Position numbers and translations under genes: made by a program
The notes under the pieces: model-generated
The model's database searches: none
The model's input: only the letters and a program-made list of their open reading frames with translations
Told to the model about the DNA's origin: nothing
Part shown: positions 24,127 through 36,557 of the stretch, piece by piece
How positions within the stretch are numbered: the first letter of the stretch is position 1
How the letters are laid out: the number at the start of each line of letters is the position of its first letter
Assembly: GCA_963971225.1 (NCBI GenBank)
Contig: OZ020267.1
Span: 84,371,648 to 84,435,647 of the forward strand
Length of the DNA: 64,000 nucleotides
Source of the DNA: Melieria omissa
Lineage: Eukaryota > Arthropoda > Insecta > Diptera > Ulidiidae
Direction of reading: 5' to 3'

Positions 24127-25140
24127 TTAAGGGGTCAATTATTAATATGCACTTATGCATTTGGTGTTGACAAGCATTTTAGTGGTTGCACCCAAGTAGC
24201 AATTTTTTCAAAGTCACCGTTCCAAATCGATTTGCTTTCGAACCTTGGGGTATAGAAGGATGATTGATACCATTATAGAAAGCATACGAGTCTAGCTAAA
24301 TAATAAGGCATAATATTATTAAAATCCGTTAACGGGTCGAGATTTAACAGCCATAATTTCGATCATGCTGCCGGTGGGATATTTTTTTATTTACCAAATT
24401 GGTGAAAGGTGGTCACTCTGGCTTAATTTTGACGCCATTTTGATTAAAGTGATTGTGCGTACTTAGGTTCCACAAGCATTTGATTGGTTATATAGATCAG
24501 AGGTGCATTCTTTCAATCAGTCGTTGTTGTGACAGCAACGAAGCAACACGTGTGGGGGCTGCGCGGATTTTTGTTTTGTTGCCTCAAGAAATTCTATGTA
24601 TGAAAAAAATTAGATGCTTTTGTTGTTGTAGTTTTTGTGTGTATGCTTTTTTGTGTTGGCGATTGGTTGGCCTTTCGGCAATGTCAAATGGGAACATTAT
24701 ATTTGTTTCACTTATAATTTTAAGGGTCAAGCGAAATGCACAATGTGCTTTCAACTAATTCAATTAATTAAATAATTTGTTTGCATTTTTTTTGGGCAAC
24801 TTTACATGTATTGGTTTTTGTTTTCCATAAGAAGATTTTGGGCACCCCTGATATAGATGTATCATGTGGTCGATATCACTTTTCCACAACGAAATTCTCC
24901 TGCATTATCTGAGATAGCGAGAAGATTGACCCCATTTATGAAAGCTCAAAACTCCAGCTAGGTTTCAAGGTTATTATTTTTTCTATAAACCTAGAATCAT
25001 CATATTTTACAAGTGGTGAGTGTGTATTTTGTAATAGGCAGTTTTTCAATGTTATCCTTGCGCATCGATATGCTCATTATTCCTGAAGGATAATGAAAAG
25101 GTAGGGCCCAATATAGAAAGCATAAGACTCTGGCTAAATT
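24127..25140 (+). repeat. 1014-bp monomer variant, copy 2
   Basis: Same sub-repeat-sized deletion (ACAAGTGGTGAG near 25009). It differs by TATTTGTTTCAC near 24702 in place of the usual T-run, a change shared with the copy at 35544. Confidence 0.88.
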
Positions 25141-28018
25141 TTAAGGGGTAAATTATTAATATGCACTTATGCATTTGGTGTTGACAAGCATTTTAGTGGT
25201 TGCACCCAAGTAGCAATTTTTTCAAAGTCACCGTTCCAAATCGATTTGCTTTCGAACCTTGGGGTATAGAAGGATGATTGATACCATTATAGAAAGCATA
25301 CGAGTCTAGCTAAATAATAAGGCATAATATTATTAAAATCCGTTAACGGGTCGAGATTTAAGAGCCATAATTTCGATCATGCTGCCGGTGGGATATTTTT
25401 TTATTTACCAAATTGGTGAAAGGTGGTCACTCTGGCTTAATTTTGACGCCATTTTGATTAAAGTGATTGTGCGTACTTAGGTTCCACAACCATTTGATTG
25501 GTTATATAGATCAGAGGTGCATTCTTTCAATCAGTAGTTGTTGTGACAGCAACGAAGCAACACGTGTGGGGGCTGCGCGGATTTTTGTTTTGTTGCCTCA
25601 AGAAATTGTATGTATGAAAAAAAATTAGATGCTTTTGTTGTTGTAGTTTTGGTGTGTATGCTTTTTTGTGTTGGCGATTGGTTGGCCTTTCGGCAATGTC
25701 AAATGGGAACATTATATTTTTTTCACTTATAATTTTAAGGGTCAAGCGAAATGCACAATGTGCTTTCAACTAATTCAATTAATTAAATAATTTGTTTGCA
25801 TTTTTTGGGCAACTTTACATGTATTGGTTTGTGCTTTTCCATAAGAACATTTTGGGCACCCCTGATATAGATGTATCATGTGGTCGATATCACTTTTCCA
25901 CAACGAAATTCTCCTGCATTATTTGAGATAACGAGAAGATTGACCCCATTTATGAAAGCTCAAAACTCCAGCTAGGTTTTAAGGTTATTATTTTTTCTAT
26001 AAACCTAGAATCATCATAGTTTACAAGCATTTTATCGATTTTGCAGTAGGCAGCCATTTAATGTCACCCTTGCGCATCGATCTGTTCATGATTGCCGAAT
26101 AGTAATCAAATTATTGATTTAATTTGATAAAGCTGCAATCTCTAGCTACATTTTAAGGGGTTTTTTTATTAACGTAACCCATACCGTTTGGAATCTATAA
26201 GCACTTTAGTGGTGAGTGTGTATTTTGTAATAGGCAGTTTTTCAATGTTATCCTTGCGCATCGATATGCTCATTATTCCTGAAGGATAATGAAAAGGTAG
26301 GGACCAATATAGAAAGCATAAGACTCTGGCTAAATTTTAAGGGGTCAATTATTAATATGCACTTATGCATTTGGTGTTGACAAGCATTTTAGTGGTTGCA
26401 CCCAAGTAGCAATTTTTTCAAAGTCACCGTTCCAAATCGATTTGCTTTCGAACCTTGGGGTATAGAAGGATGATTGATACCATTATAGAAAGCATACGAG
26501 TCTAGCTAAATAATAAGGCATAATATTATTAAAATCCGTTAACGGGTCGAGATTTAACAGCCATAATTTCGATCATGCTGCTGGTGGGATATTGTTTTTA
26601 TTTACCAAATTGGTGAAAGGTGGTCACTCTCGCTTAATTTTGACGCCATTTTGATTAAAGTGATTGTGCGTACTTAGGTTCCACAAGCATTTGATTGGTT
26701 ATATAGATCAGAGGTGCATTCTTTCAATCAGTCGTTGTTGTGACAGCAACGAAGCAACACGTGTGGGGGCTGCGCCGATTTTTGTTTTGTTGCCTCAAGA
26801 AATTGTATGTATGAAAAAAAATTAGATGCTTTTGTTGTTGTAGTTTTTGTTTTGGCGATTGGTTGGCCTTTCGGCAATGACAAATGGGAACATTATATTT
26901 TTTCACTTATAATTTTAAGGGTCAAGCGAAATGCACAATGTGCTTTCAACTAATTAAATAATTTGTTTGCATTTTTTTTGGGCAACTTTACATGTATTGG
27001 TTTTTGCTTTTCCATAAGAAGATTTTGGGCACCCCTGATATAGATGTATCATGTGGTCGATATCACTTTTCCACAAAGAAATTCTCCTGCATTATTTGAG
27101 ATAGCGAGAAGATTGACCCCATTTATGAAAGCTCAAAACTCCAGCTAGGTTTTAAGGTTATTATTTTTTCTATAAACCTAGAATCATCATATTTTACAAG
27201 CATTTTATCGATTTTGCAGTAGGCAGCCATTTAATGTCACTCTTGTGCATCAATCTGTTCATGATTGCCGAATAGTAATCAAATTATTGATTTAATTTGA
27301 TAAAGCTGCAATCTCTAGCTACATTTTAAGGGGTTTTTTATTAACGTAACCCATACCGTGTGGAATCTATAAGCACTTTAGTGGTGAGTGTGTATTTTGT
27401 AATAGGCAGTTTTTCAATGTTTTCCTTGCGCATCGATATGCTCATTATTCCTGAAGGATAATGAAAAGTTAGGGACCAATATAGAAAGCATAAGACTCTG
27501 GCTAAATTTTAAGGGGTAAATTATTAATATGCACTTATGCATTTGGTGTTGCCAAGCATTTTAGTGGTTGCACCCAAGTAGCAATTTTTTCAAAGTCACC
27601 GTTCCAAATCGATTTGCTTTCGAACCTTGGGGTATAGAAGGATGATTGATACCATTATAGAAAGCATACGAGTCTAGCTAAATAATAAGGCATAATATTA
27701 TTAAAATCCGTTAACGGGTCGAGATTTAAGAGCCATAATTTCGATCATGCTGCCGGTGGGATATTTTTTTTATTTACCAAATTGGTGAAAGGTGGTCACT
27801 CTGGCTTAATTTGGACGTCATTTTGATTAAAGTGATTGTGCGTACTTAGGTTCCACAAGCATTTGATTGGTTATATAGATCAGAGGTAAACTCTTTCAAT
27901 CAGTCGTTGTTGTGACAGCAACGAAGCAACACGTGTGGGGGCTCCGCGGCAGCCATTTATGTCACTCTTGCGCATCGATCTGTTCATGATTGCCGAATAG
28001 TAAGTAGAGTAGTAGACA

Positions 28019-28344
28019 GCCGCCGTGGCTCAGTTGGTTAGTGCGCGGCCCAAGCGAGTCGCATGCAGAGCGACGCTAGTTCGAATTCTGCATGTAGTAA
28101 CACCAAAAAAAATAACGGGGAACTCGTTTTCTCTTTCGGTGGCTGTCCTCTCAGCTGGAAATGGCAAACCTCTGAGAGTAAAAATTGCCTATGAAAAAGC
28201 TCCCAACCTGCCGTTCGGAACCGGCATAAAACTGTAGGTCCCTTCCACCCGCGTACAAAATTCGCACGCACAACACGGGTGGTTGCGGGAAGCTAGGCCT
28301 TAGTCTCGCGTAAGCGGGCTGTCGTGCCAATCAATTATTATTAT
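28019..28344 (+). mobile_element. tRNA-derived SINE, copy 4 (in HOR C1)
   Basis: 326 bp, one A shorter in the internal A-run (about 28104-28111) than the others. This single-base change shifts the accidental frames on both strands. Promoter boxes and flanks are unchanged. Confidence 0.82.
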
Positions 28345-29199
28345 GATTGTGCGTACTTAGGTTCCACAAGCATTTGATTGGTTATATAGATCAGAGGTGC
28401 ATTCTTTCAATCAGTCGTTGTTGTGACAGCAACGAAGCAACACGTGTGGGGGCTGCGCGGATTTTTGTTTTGTTGCCTCAAGAAATTGTATGTATGAAAA
28501 AAAATTAGATGCTTTTGTTGTTGAAGTTTTTGTTTTGGCGATTGGTTGGCCTTTCGGCAATGACAAATGGGAACATAATATTTTTTTCACTTATAATTTT
28601 AAGGGTCAAGCGAAATGCACAATGTGCTTTCAACTAGTTCAATTAATTAAATAATTTGTTTGCATTTTTTGGGCAACTTTACATGTATTGGTTTTTGCTT
28701 TTCCATAAGAATATTTTGGGCACCCCTGATATAGATGTATCATGTGGTCGATATCACTTTTCCACAACGAAATTCTCCTGCATTATCTGAGATAGCGAGA
28801 AGATTGACCCCATTTATGAAAGCTCAAAACTCCAGCTAGGTTTTAAGGTTATTATTTTTTCTATAAACCTAGAATCATCATATTTTACAAGCATTTTATC
28901 GATTATGCAGTAGGCAGCCATTTAATGTCACTTTTGCGCATCGATCTGTTCATGATTGCGGAATAGTAATCAAATTATTGATTTAATTTGATAAAGCTGC
29001 AATCTCTAGCTACATTTTAAGGGGTTTTCTATTAACGTAACCCATACCGTTTCGAATCTATAAGCACTTTAGTGGTGAGTGTGTATTTTGTAATAGGCAG
29101 TTTTTCAATGTTATCCTTGCGCATCGATATGCTCATTATTCCTGAAGGATAATGAAAAGGTAGGGACCAATATAGAAAGCATAAGACTCTGGCTAAATT

Positions 29200-29732
29200 T
29201 TAAGGGGTAAATTATTAATATGCACTTATGCATTTGGTGTTGACAAGCATTTTAGTGGTTGCACCCAAGTAGCAATTTTTTCAAAGTCACCGTTCCAAAT
29301 CGATTTGCTTTCGAACCTTGGGGTATAGAAGGATGATTGATACCATTATAGAAAGCATACGAGTCTAGCTAAATAATAAGGCATAATATTATTAAAATCC
29401 GTTAACGGGTCGAGATTTTTCAAGCATTTTATCGATTTTGCAGTAGGCAGCCATTTAATGTCACTCTTGCGCATCGATCTGTTCATGATTGCCGAATAGT
29501 AATGAAATTATTGATTTAATTTGATAAAGCTGCTATCTCTAGCTACATTTTAAGGGGTTTTTTATTAACGTAACCCATACCGTTTGGAATCTATAAGCAC
29601 TTTAGTGGTGAGTGTGTATTTTGTAATTGGCAGTTTTTCAATGTTATCCTTGCGCATCGATATGCTCATTATTCCTGAAGGATAATGAAAAGTTAGGGAC
29701 CAATATAGAAAGCATAAGACTCTGGCTAAATT
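29200..29732 (+). repeat. 533-bp truncated monomer, copy 4 (HOR C1)
   Basis: The junction is near 29410-29425. It follows SINE monomer 27509 and precedes the monomer that holds the hAT-like element. Confidence 0.92.
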
Positions 29733-30403
29733 TTAAGGGGTCAATTATTTATATGCACTTATGCATTTGGTGTTGACAAGCATTTTAGTGGTTGCACCCA
29801 AGTAGCAATTTTTTCAAAGTCACCGTTCCAAATCGATTTGCTTTCGAACCTTGGGGTATAGAAGGATGATTGATACCATTATAGAAAGCATACGAGTCTA
29901 GCTAAATAATATGGCATAATATTATTAAAATCCGTTAACGGGTCGAGATTTAACAGCCATAATTTCGATCATGCTGGCGGTGGGATATTTTTTTTATTTA
30001 CCAAATTGGTGAAAGGTGGTCACTCTGGCTTAATTTTGACGCCATTTTGATTAAAGTGATTAGATCAGAGGTGCATTCTTTCAATCAGTCGTTGTTGTGA
30101 CAGCAACGAAGCAACACGTGTGGGGGCTGCGGGGATTTTTGTTTTGTTGCCTCAAGAAATTGTATGTATGAAAAAAAATTAGATGCTTCTGTTGTTGTAG
30201 TTTTTGTTTTGGCGATTGGTTGGCCTTTCGGCAATGACAAATGGGAACATTATATTTTTTTCACTTATAATTTTAAGGGTCAAGCGAAATGCACAATGTG
30301 CTTTCAACTAATTAAATAATTTGTTTGCATTTTTTTTGGGCAACTTTACATGTATTGGTTTTTGCTTTTCCATAAGAATATTTTGGGCACCCCTGATATA
30401 GAT

Positions 30404-30411
30404 GTATCATG
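30404..30411. repeat. Left 8-bp target-site duplication of hAT-like element
   Basis: GTATCATG directly before TAGAGTCCGACC; its partner is at 31244-31251. Confidence 0.9.
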
Positions 30412-30600
30412 TAGAGTCCGACCGATTAATCGGCATCGGCATCGGCATCGGCTAGTATCGGCCAATAAAATTGGTATCGGCATCGGCTAGTATCGGCATC
30501 GGCCAAAAAAAAAAGAATCGGCATCGGCATCGGCTTCGGCCTTTTTTGGCCGATGCCACATCGGCTTTTTTTGGCCGATGCCACATCGGTTTTTTTTGGT
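30412..30600. repeat. Left sub-terminal CATCGG/CCGATG repeats of the hAT-like element
   Basis: Dense hexamer repeats in both orientations, plus two direct copies of a ~31-bp unit containing GGCCGATGCCACATCGG (about 30548-30597). Sub-terminal clusters of this kind are known transposase-binding regions in hAT elements. That role is inferred here. Confidence 0.7.
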
Positions 30601-31112
30601 AGATTTTCCTGCTTTTATTTCTTGTTTGTTTTTATTTGCAGCTGAATCGCACTGTCTTTCTTTTTCATATCTCGCTTTGTATATTTATTACATTTTTATT
30701 ATACGTTACAAACCAGTGTTGCCTGATTAGGGGGTTTCTCCTTAGATTTGTTTGGATTTTATGACAAACACTTAAGGGGACAATATTTTACAGATATTTT
30801 TAATCTATTTTTGCTACATCAACACCTTGTTCAGCAATATTGGCTATTGGGTCTTTTGTTAATTCCTTGTGCCAAATAGAATGAGCAATTTTCATGAAAT
30901 ATTTATTTTATGTGTTATAAATTTGGGGGAAATTTTAGTTTAATGTATTTAAATTCTGAATTTTCTTGTAATTTTATTTAGTTTTTAGTTGTTTATTTTC
31001 TCGTTTTTGTTTGTTAATTTGTGATGAATGTGATGAAATGTACTATATATGTAAAGTTTTATAAAATAAGCAGTGTTTTTGATTGAATTCATTCGTGTTT
31101 TTTTTTCTATGG

Positions 31113-31243
31113 AATCGGCATCGGCATCGGCATCGGCCGATTTTCGGCCTTTTGACCGATTAATCGGCATCGGCTGAGAATTGGCCGATGCCGATTAATC
31201 GGCATCGGCATCGGCCAAAAAATTTGGTATCGGTCGGACTCTA
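31113..31243. repeat. Right sub-terminal repeats with 26-bp perfect palindrome
   Basis: Hexamer repeats mirror the left end. Positions 31184-31209 form a perfect 26-bp palindrome centred on GATTAATC and flanked by GCCGATGCC and its complement. A shorter version (CCGATTAATCGG) occurs at the left end near 30421 and again near 31156. Confidence 0.75.
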
Positions 31244-31251
31244 GTATCATG
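31244..31251. repeat. Right 8-bp target-site duplication of hAT-like element
   Basis: GTATCATG directly after GGTCGGACTCTA; it is continuous with the satellite TGGTCGATATCAC. Confidence 0.9.
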
Positions 31252-31706
31252 TGGTCGATATCACTTTTCCACAACGAAATTCTCCTGCATTATTTGAGAT
31301 AACGAGAAGATTGACCCCATTTATGAAAGCTCAAAACTCCAGCTAGGTTTTAAGGTTATTATTTTTTCTATAAACCTAGAATCATCATATTTTACAAGCA
31401 TTTTATCGATTTTGCAGTAGGCAGCCATTTAATGTCACTCTTGCGCATCGATCTGTTCATGATTGCCGAATAGCAATGAAATTATTGATTTAATTTGATA
31501 AAGCTGCAATCTCTAGCTACATTTTAAGGGGTTTTTTATTAACGTAACCCATACCGTTTGGAATCTATAAGTACTTTACTGGTGAGTGTGTATTTTGTAA
31601 TAGACAGTTTTTCAATGTTATCCTTGCGCATCGATATGCTCATTATTCCTGAAGGATAATGAAAAGTTAGGGACCAATATAGAAAACATAAGACTCTGGC
31701 TAAATT

Positions 31707-32720
31707 TTAAGGGGTCAATTATTAATATGCACTTATGCATTTGGTGTTGACAAGCATTTTAGTGGTTGCACCCAAGTAGCAATTTTTTCAAAGTCACCGT
31801 TCCAAATCGATTTGCTTTCGAACCTTGGGGTATAGAAGGATGATTGATACCATTATAGAAAGCATACGAGTCTAGCTAAATAATATGGCATAATATTATT
31901 AAAATCCGTTAACGGGTCGAGATTTAACAGCCATAATTTCGATCATGCTGCCGGTGGGATATTTTTTTATTTACCAAATTGGTGAAAGGTGGTCACTCTG
32001 GCTTAATTTTGACGCCATTTTGATTAAAGTGATTGTGCGTACTTAGGTTCCACAAGCATTTGATTGGTTATATAGATCAGAGGTGCATTCTTTCAATCAG
32101 TCGTTGTTGTGACAGCAACGAAGCAACACGTGTGGGGGCTGCGCGGATTTTTGTTTTGTTGCCTCAAGAAATTCTATGTATGAAAAAAATTAGATGCTTT
32201 TGTTGTTGTAGTTTTTGTGTGTATGCTTTTTTGTGTTGGCGATTGGTTGGCCTTTCGGCAATGTCAAATGGGAACATTATATTTTTTTCACTTATAATTT
32301 TAAGGGTCAAGCGAAATGCACAATGTGCTTTCAACTAATTCAATTAATTAAATAATTTGTTTGCATTTTTTTTGGGCAACTTTACATGTATTGGTTTTTG
32401 TTTTCCATAAGAAGATTTTGGGCACCCCTGATATAGATGTATCATGTGGTCGATATCACTTTTCCACAACGAAATTCTCCTGCATTATCTGAGATAGCGA
32501 GAAGATTGACCCCATTTATGAAAGCTCAAAACTCCAGCTAGGTTTCAAGGTTATTATTTTTTCTATAAACCTAGAATCATCATATTTTACAAGTGGTGAG
32601 TGTGTATTTTGTAATAGGCAGTTTTTCAATGTTATCCTTGCGCATCGATATGCTCATTATTCCTGAAGGATAATGAAAAGGTAGGGCCCAATATAGAAAG
32701 CATAAGACTCTGGCTAAATT
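31707..32720 (+). repeat. 1014-bp monomer variant, copy 3
   Basis: Same deletion (ACAAGTGGTGAG near 32589). It follows the hAT-carrying monomer and has the normal T-run near 32282. Confidence 0.88.
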
Positions 32721-33230
32721 TTAAGGGGTAAATTATTAATATGTACTTATGCATTTGGTGTTGACAAGCATTTTAGTGGTTGCACCCAAGTAGCAATTTT
32801 TTCAAAGTCACCGTTCCAAATCGATTTGCTTTCGAACCTTGGGGTATAGAAGGATGATTGATACCATTATAGAAAGCATACGAGTCTAGCTAAATAATAA
32901 GGCATAATATTATTAAAATCCGTTAACGGGTCGAGATTTAAGAGCCATAATTTCGATCATGCTGCCGGTGGGATATTTTTTTTATTTACCAAATTGGTGA
33001 AAGGTGGTCACTCTGGCTTAATTTGGACGTCATTTTGATTAAAGTGATTGTGCGTACTTAGGTTCCACAAGCATTTGATTGGTTATATAGATCAGAGGTA
33101 AACTCTTTCAATCAGTCGTTGTTGTGACAGCAACGAAGCAACACGTGTGGGGGCTCCGCGGCAGCCATTTATGTCACTCTTGCGCATCGATCTGTTCATG
33201 ATTGCCGAATAGTAAGTAGAGTAGTAGACA

Positions 33231-33557
33231 GCCGCCGTGGCTCAGTTGGTTAGTGCGCGGCCCAAGCGAGTCGCATGCAGAGCGACGCTAGTTCGAATTC
33301 TGCATGTAGTAACACCAAAAAAAAATAACGGGGAACTCGTTTTCTCTTTCGGTGGCTGTCCTCTCAGCTGGAAATGGCAAACCTCTGAGAGTAAAAATTG
33401 CCTATGAAAAAGCTCCCAACCTGCCGTTCGGAACCGGCATAAAACTGTAGGTCCCTTCCACCCGCGTACAAAATTCGCACGCACAACACGGGTGGTTGCG
33501 GGAAGCTAGGCCTTAGTCTCGCGTAAGCGGGCTGTCGTGCCAATCAATTATTATTAT
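33231..33557 (+). mobile_element. tRNA-derived SINE, copy 5 (end of HOR C1)
   Basis: 327 bp with the same flanks. Unlike the other six copies, its monomer is followed by a hybrid full-length monomer and not by a separate 533-bp truncated monomer. Confidence 0.82.
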
Positions 33558-34412
33558 GATTGTGCGTACTTAGGTTCCACAAGCATTTGATTGGTTATAT
33601 AGATCAGAGGTGCATTCTTTCAATCAGTCGTTGTTGTGACAGCAACGAAGCAACACGTGTGGGGGCTGCGCGGATTTTTGTTTTGTTGCCTCAAGAAATT
33701 GTATGTATGAAAAAAAATTAGATGCTTTTGTTGTTGTAGTTTTTGTTTTGGCGATTGGTTGGCCTTTCGGCAATGACAAATGGGAACATAATATTTTTTT
33801 CACTTATAATTTTAAGGGTCAAGCGAAATGCACAATGTGCTTTCAACTAATTCAATTAATTAAATAATTTGTTTGCATTTTTTGGGCAACTTTACATGTA
33901 TTGGTTTTTGCTTTTCCATAAGAATATTTTGGGCACCCCTGATATAGATGTATCATGTGGTCGATATCACTTTTCCACAACGAAATTCTCCTGCATTATC
34001 TGAGATAGCGAGAAGATTGACCCCATTTATGAAAGCTCAAAACTCCAGCTAGGTTTTAAGGTTATTATTTTTTCTATAAACCTAGAATCATCATATTTTA
34101 CAAGCATTTTATCGATTATGCAGTAGGCAGCCATTTAATGTCACTTTTGCGCATCGATCTGTTCATGATTGCGGAATAGTAATCAAATTATTGATTTAAT
34201 TTGATAAAGCTGCAATCTCTAGCTACATTTTAAGGGGTTTTCTATTAACGTAACCCATACCGTTTCGAATCTATAAGCACTTTAGTGGTGAGTGTGTATT
34301 TTGTAATAGGCAGTTTTTCAATGTTATCCTTGCGCATCGATATGCTCATTATTCCTGAAGGATAATGAAAAGGTAGGGACCAATATAGAAAGCATAAGAC
34401 TCTGGCTAAATT

Positions 34413-35543
34413 TTAAGGGGTAAATTATTAATATGCACTTATGCATTTGGTGTTGACAAGCATTTTAGTGGTTGCACCCAAGTAGCAATTTTTTCAAAGT
34501 CACCGTTCCAAATCGATTTGCTTTCGAACCTTGGGGTATAGAAGGATGATTGATACCATTATAGAAACGAGTCTAGCTAAGGCATAATATTATTAAAATC
34601 CGTTAACGGGTCGAGATTTAACAGCCATAATTTCGATCATGCTGGCGGTGGGATATTTTTTTTATTTACCAAATTGGTGAAAGGTGGTCACTCTGGCTTA
34701 ATTTTGACGCCATTTTGATTAAAGTGATTAGATCAGAGGTGCATTCTTTCAATCAGTCGTTGTTGTGACAGCAACGAAGCAACACGTGTGGGGGCTGCGC
34801 AGATTTTTGTTTTGTTGCCTCAAGAAATTGTATGTATGAAAAAAAATTAGATGCTTCTGTTGTTGTAGTTTTTGTTTTGGCGATTGGTTGGCCTTTCGGC
34901 AATGACAAATGGGAACATTATATTTTTTTCACTTATAATTTTAAGGGTCAAGCGAAATGCACAATGTGCTTTCAACTAATTCAACTAATTAAATAATTTG
35001 TTTGCATTTTTTTTGGGCAACTTTACATGTATTGGTTTTTGCTTTTCCATAAGAATATTTTGGGCACCCCTGATATAGATGTATCATGTGGTCGATATCA
35101 CTTTTCCACAACGAAATTCTCCTGCATTATTTGAGATAACGAGAAGATTGACCCCATTTATGAAAGCTCAAAACTCCAGCTAGGTTTTAAGGTTATTATT
35201 TTTTCTATAAACCTAGAATCATCATATTTTACAAGCATTTTATCGATTTTGCAGTAGGCAGCCATTTAATGTCACTCTTGCGCATCGATCTGTTCATGAT
35301 TGCCGAATAGCAATGAAATTATTGATTTAATTTGATAAAGCTGCAATCTCTAGCTACATTTTAAGGGGTTTTTTATTAACGTAACCCATACCGTTTGGAA
35401 TCTATAAGTACTTTACTGGTGAGTGTGTATTTTGTAATAGACAGTTTTTCAATGTTATCCTTGCGCATCGATATGCTCATTATTCCTGAAGGATAATGAA
35501 AAGTTAGGGACCAATATAGAAAACATAAGACTCTGGCTAAATT
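34413..35543 (+). repeat. Hybrid monomer at the C1/C2 boundary
   Basis: It starts GGGTAAATTATTAAT like the 533-bp monomers, then shows GAAACGAGTCTAGCTAAGGC like the first monomer of HOR C (22996, 45521). At 22996 and 45521 the monomer instead starts GGGTCAATTATTTAT and is preceded by a complete 533-bp unit. A crossover between about 34430 and 34560 that deleted one 533-bp repeat length explains it. Confidence 0.8.
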
Positions 35544-36557
35544 TTAAGGGGTCAATTATTAATATGCACTTATGCATTTGGTGTTGACAAGCATTTTAGT
35601 GGTTGCACCCAAGTAGCAATTTTTTCAAAGTCACCGTTCCAAATCGATTTGCTTTCGAACCTTGGGGTATAGAAGGATGATTGATACCATTATAGAAAGC
35701 ATACGAGTCTAGCTAAATAATATGGCATAATATTATTAAAATCCGTTAACGGGTCGAGATTTAACAGCCATAATTTCGATCATGCTGCCGGTGGGATATT
35801 TTTTTATTTACCAAATTGGTGAAAGGTGGTCACTCTGGCTTAATTTTGACGCCATTTTGATTAAAGTGATTGTGCGTACTTAGGTTCCACAAGCATTTGA
35901 TTGGTTATATAGATCAGAGGTGCATTCTTTCAATCAGTCGTTGTTGTGACAGCAACGAAGCAACACGTGTGGGGGCTGCGCGGATTTTTGTTTTGTTGCC
36001 TCAAGAAATTCTATGTATGAAAAAAATTAGATGCTTTTGTTGTTGTAGTTTTTGTGTGTATGCTTTTTTGTGTTGGCGATTGGTTGGCCTTTCGGCAATG
36101 TCAAATGGGAACATTATATTTGTTTCACTTATAATTTTAAGGGTCAAGCGAAATGCACAATGTGCTTTCAACTAATTCAATTAATTAAATAATTTGTTTG
36201 CATTTTTTTTGGGCAACTTTACATGTATTGGTTTTTGTTTTCCATAAGAAGATTTTGGGCACCCCTGATATAGATGTATCATGTGGTCGATATCACTTTT
36301 CCACAACGAAATTCTCCTGCATTATCTGAGATAGCGAGAAGATTGACCCCATTTATGAAAGCTCAAAACTCCAGCTAGGTTTCAAGGTTATTATTTTTTC
36401 TATAAACCTAGAATCATCATATTTTACAAGTGGTGAGTGTGTATTTTGTAATAGGCAGTTTTTCAATGTTATCCTTGCGCATCGATATGCTCATTATTCC
36501 TGAAGGATAATGAAAAGGTAGGGCCCAATATAGAAAGCATAAGACTCTGGCTAAATT
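35544..36557 (+). repeat. 1014-bp monomer variant, copy 4
   Basis: Same deletion. It shares the TATTTGTTTCAC substitution (near 36118) with the copy at 24127, which confirms that the two occupy the same slot in HOR C. Confidence 0.88.

Larger units (their letters stand above)
30412..31243. mobile_element. Non-autonomous hAT-like DNA transposon (832 bp)
   Basis: The ends are perfect inverted repeats, TAGAGTCCGACCGAT at the left and its complement at the right. They are flanked by the 8-bp direct repeat GTATCATG (30404-30411 and 31244-31251). Uninterrupted sister monomers have a single GTATCATG at this point, so the target duplication is confirmed within the window. 8-bp duplications are the hallmark of hAT transposases. 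Both ends are packed with CATCGG/CCGATG hexamers. The ~500-bp AT-rich centre has no transposase frame, so movement would need an enzyme supplied elsewhere. The 61-codon frame at 30985-31170 on the minus strand is partly the translated hexamer repeat and is not a gene. Confidence 0.88.
22996..34412 (+). repeat. HOR C copy 1 (11417 bp, carries hAT insertion)
   Basis: Units of 1131, 1014, 1196, 1172, 1691, 533, 1974 (1134 + 840 from the hAT element and its duplicated 8 bp), 1014 and 1692 bp. The first unit has a private signature in which GAAAGCATACGAG is reduced to GAAACGAG, at 23147-23154. Compared with copy 2 it has the hAT insertion and lacks the terminal 533-bp unit. Confidence 0.9.

Noticed and set aside
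25527..25769. 60-80-codon minus-strand frames (MKAHCAFRL..., MKKYNVPIC...) at several monomers
   Set aside because: These are frames through the satellite segment CGTTGTTG...GCACAATGTGC. They vary with T-run length and have no domain.
30985..31170. 61-codon minus-strand frame with an alternating Ala-Asp run
   Set aside because: The Ala-Asp run is the translated CATCGG hexamer repeat at the end of the hAT-like element.
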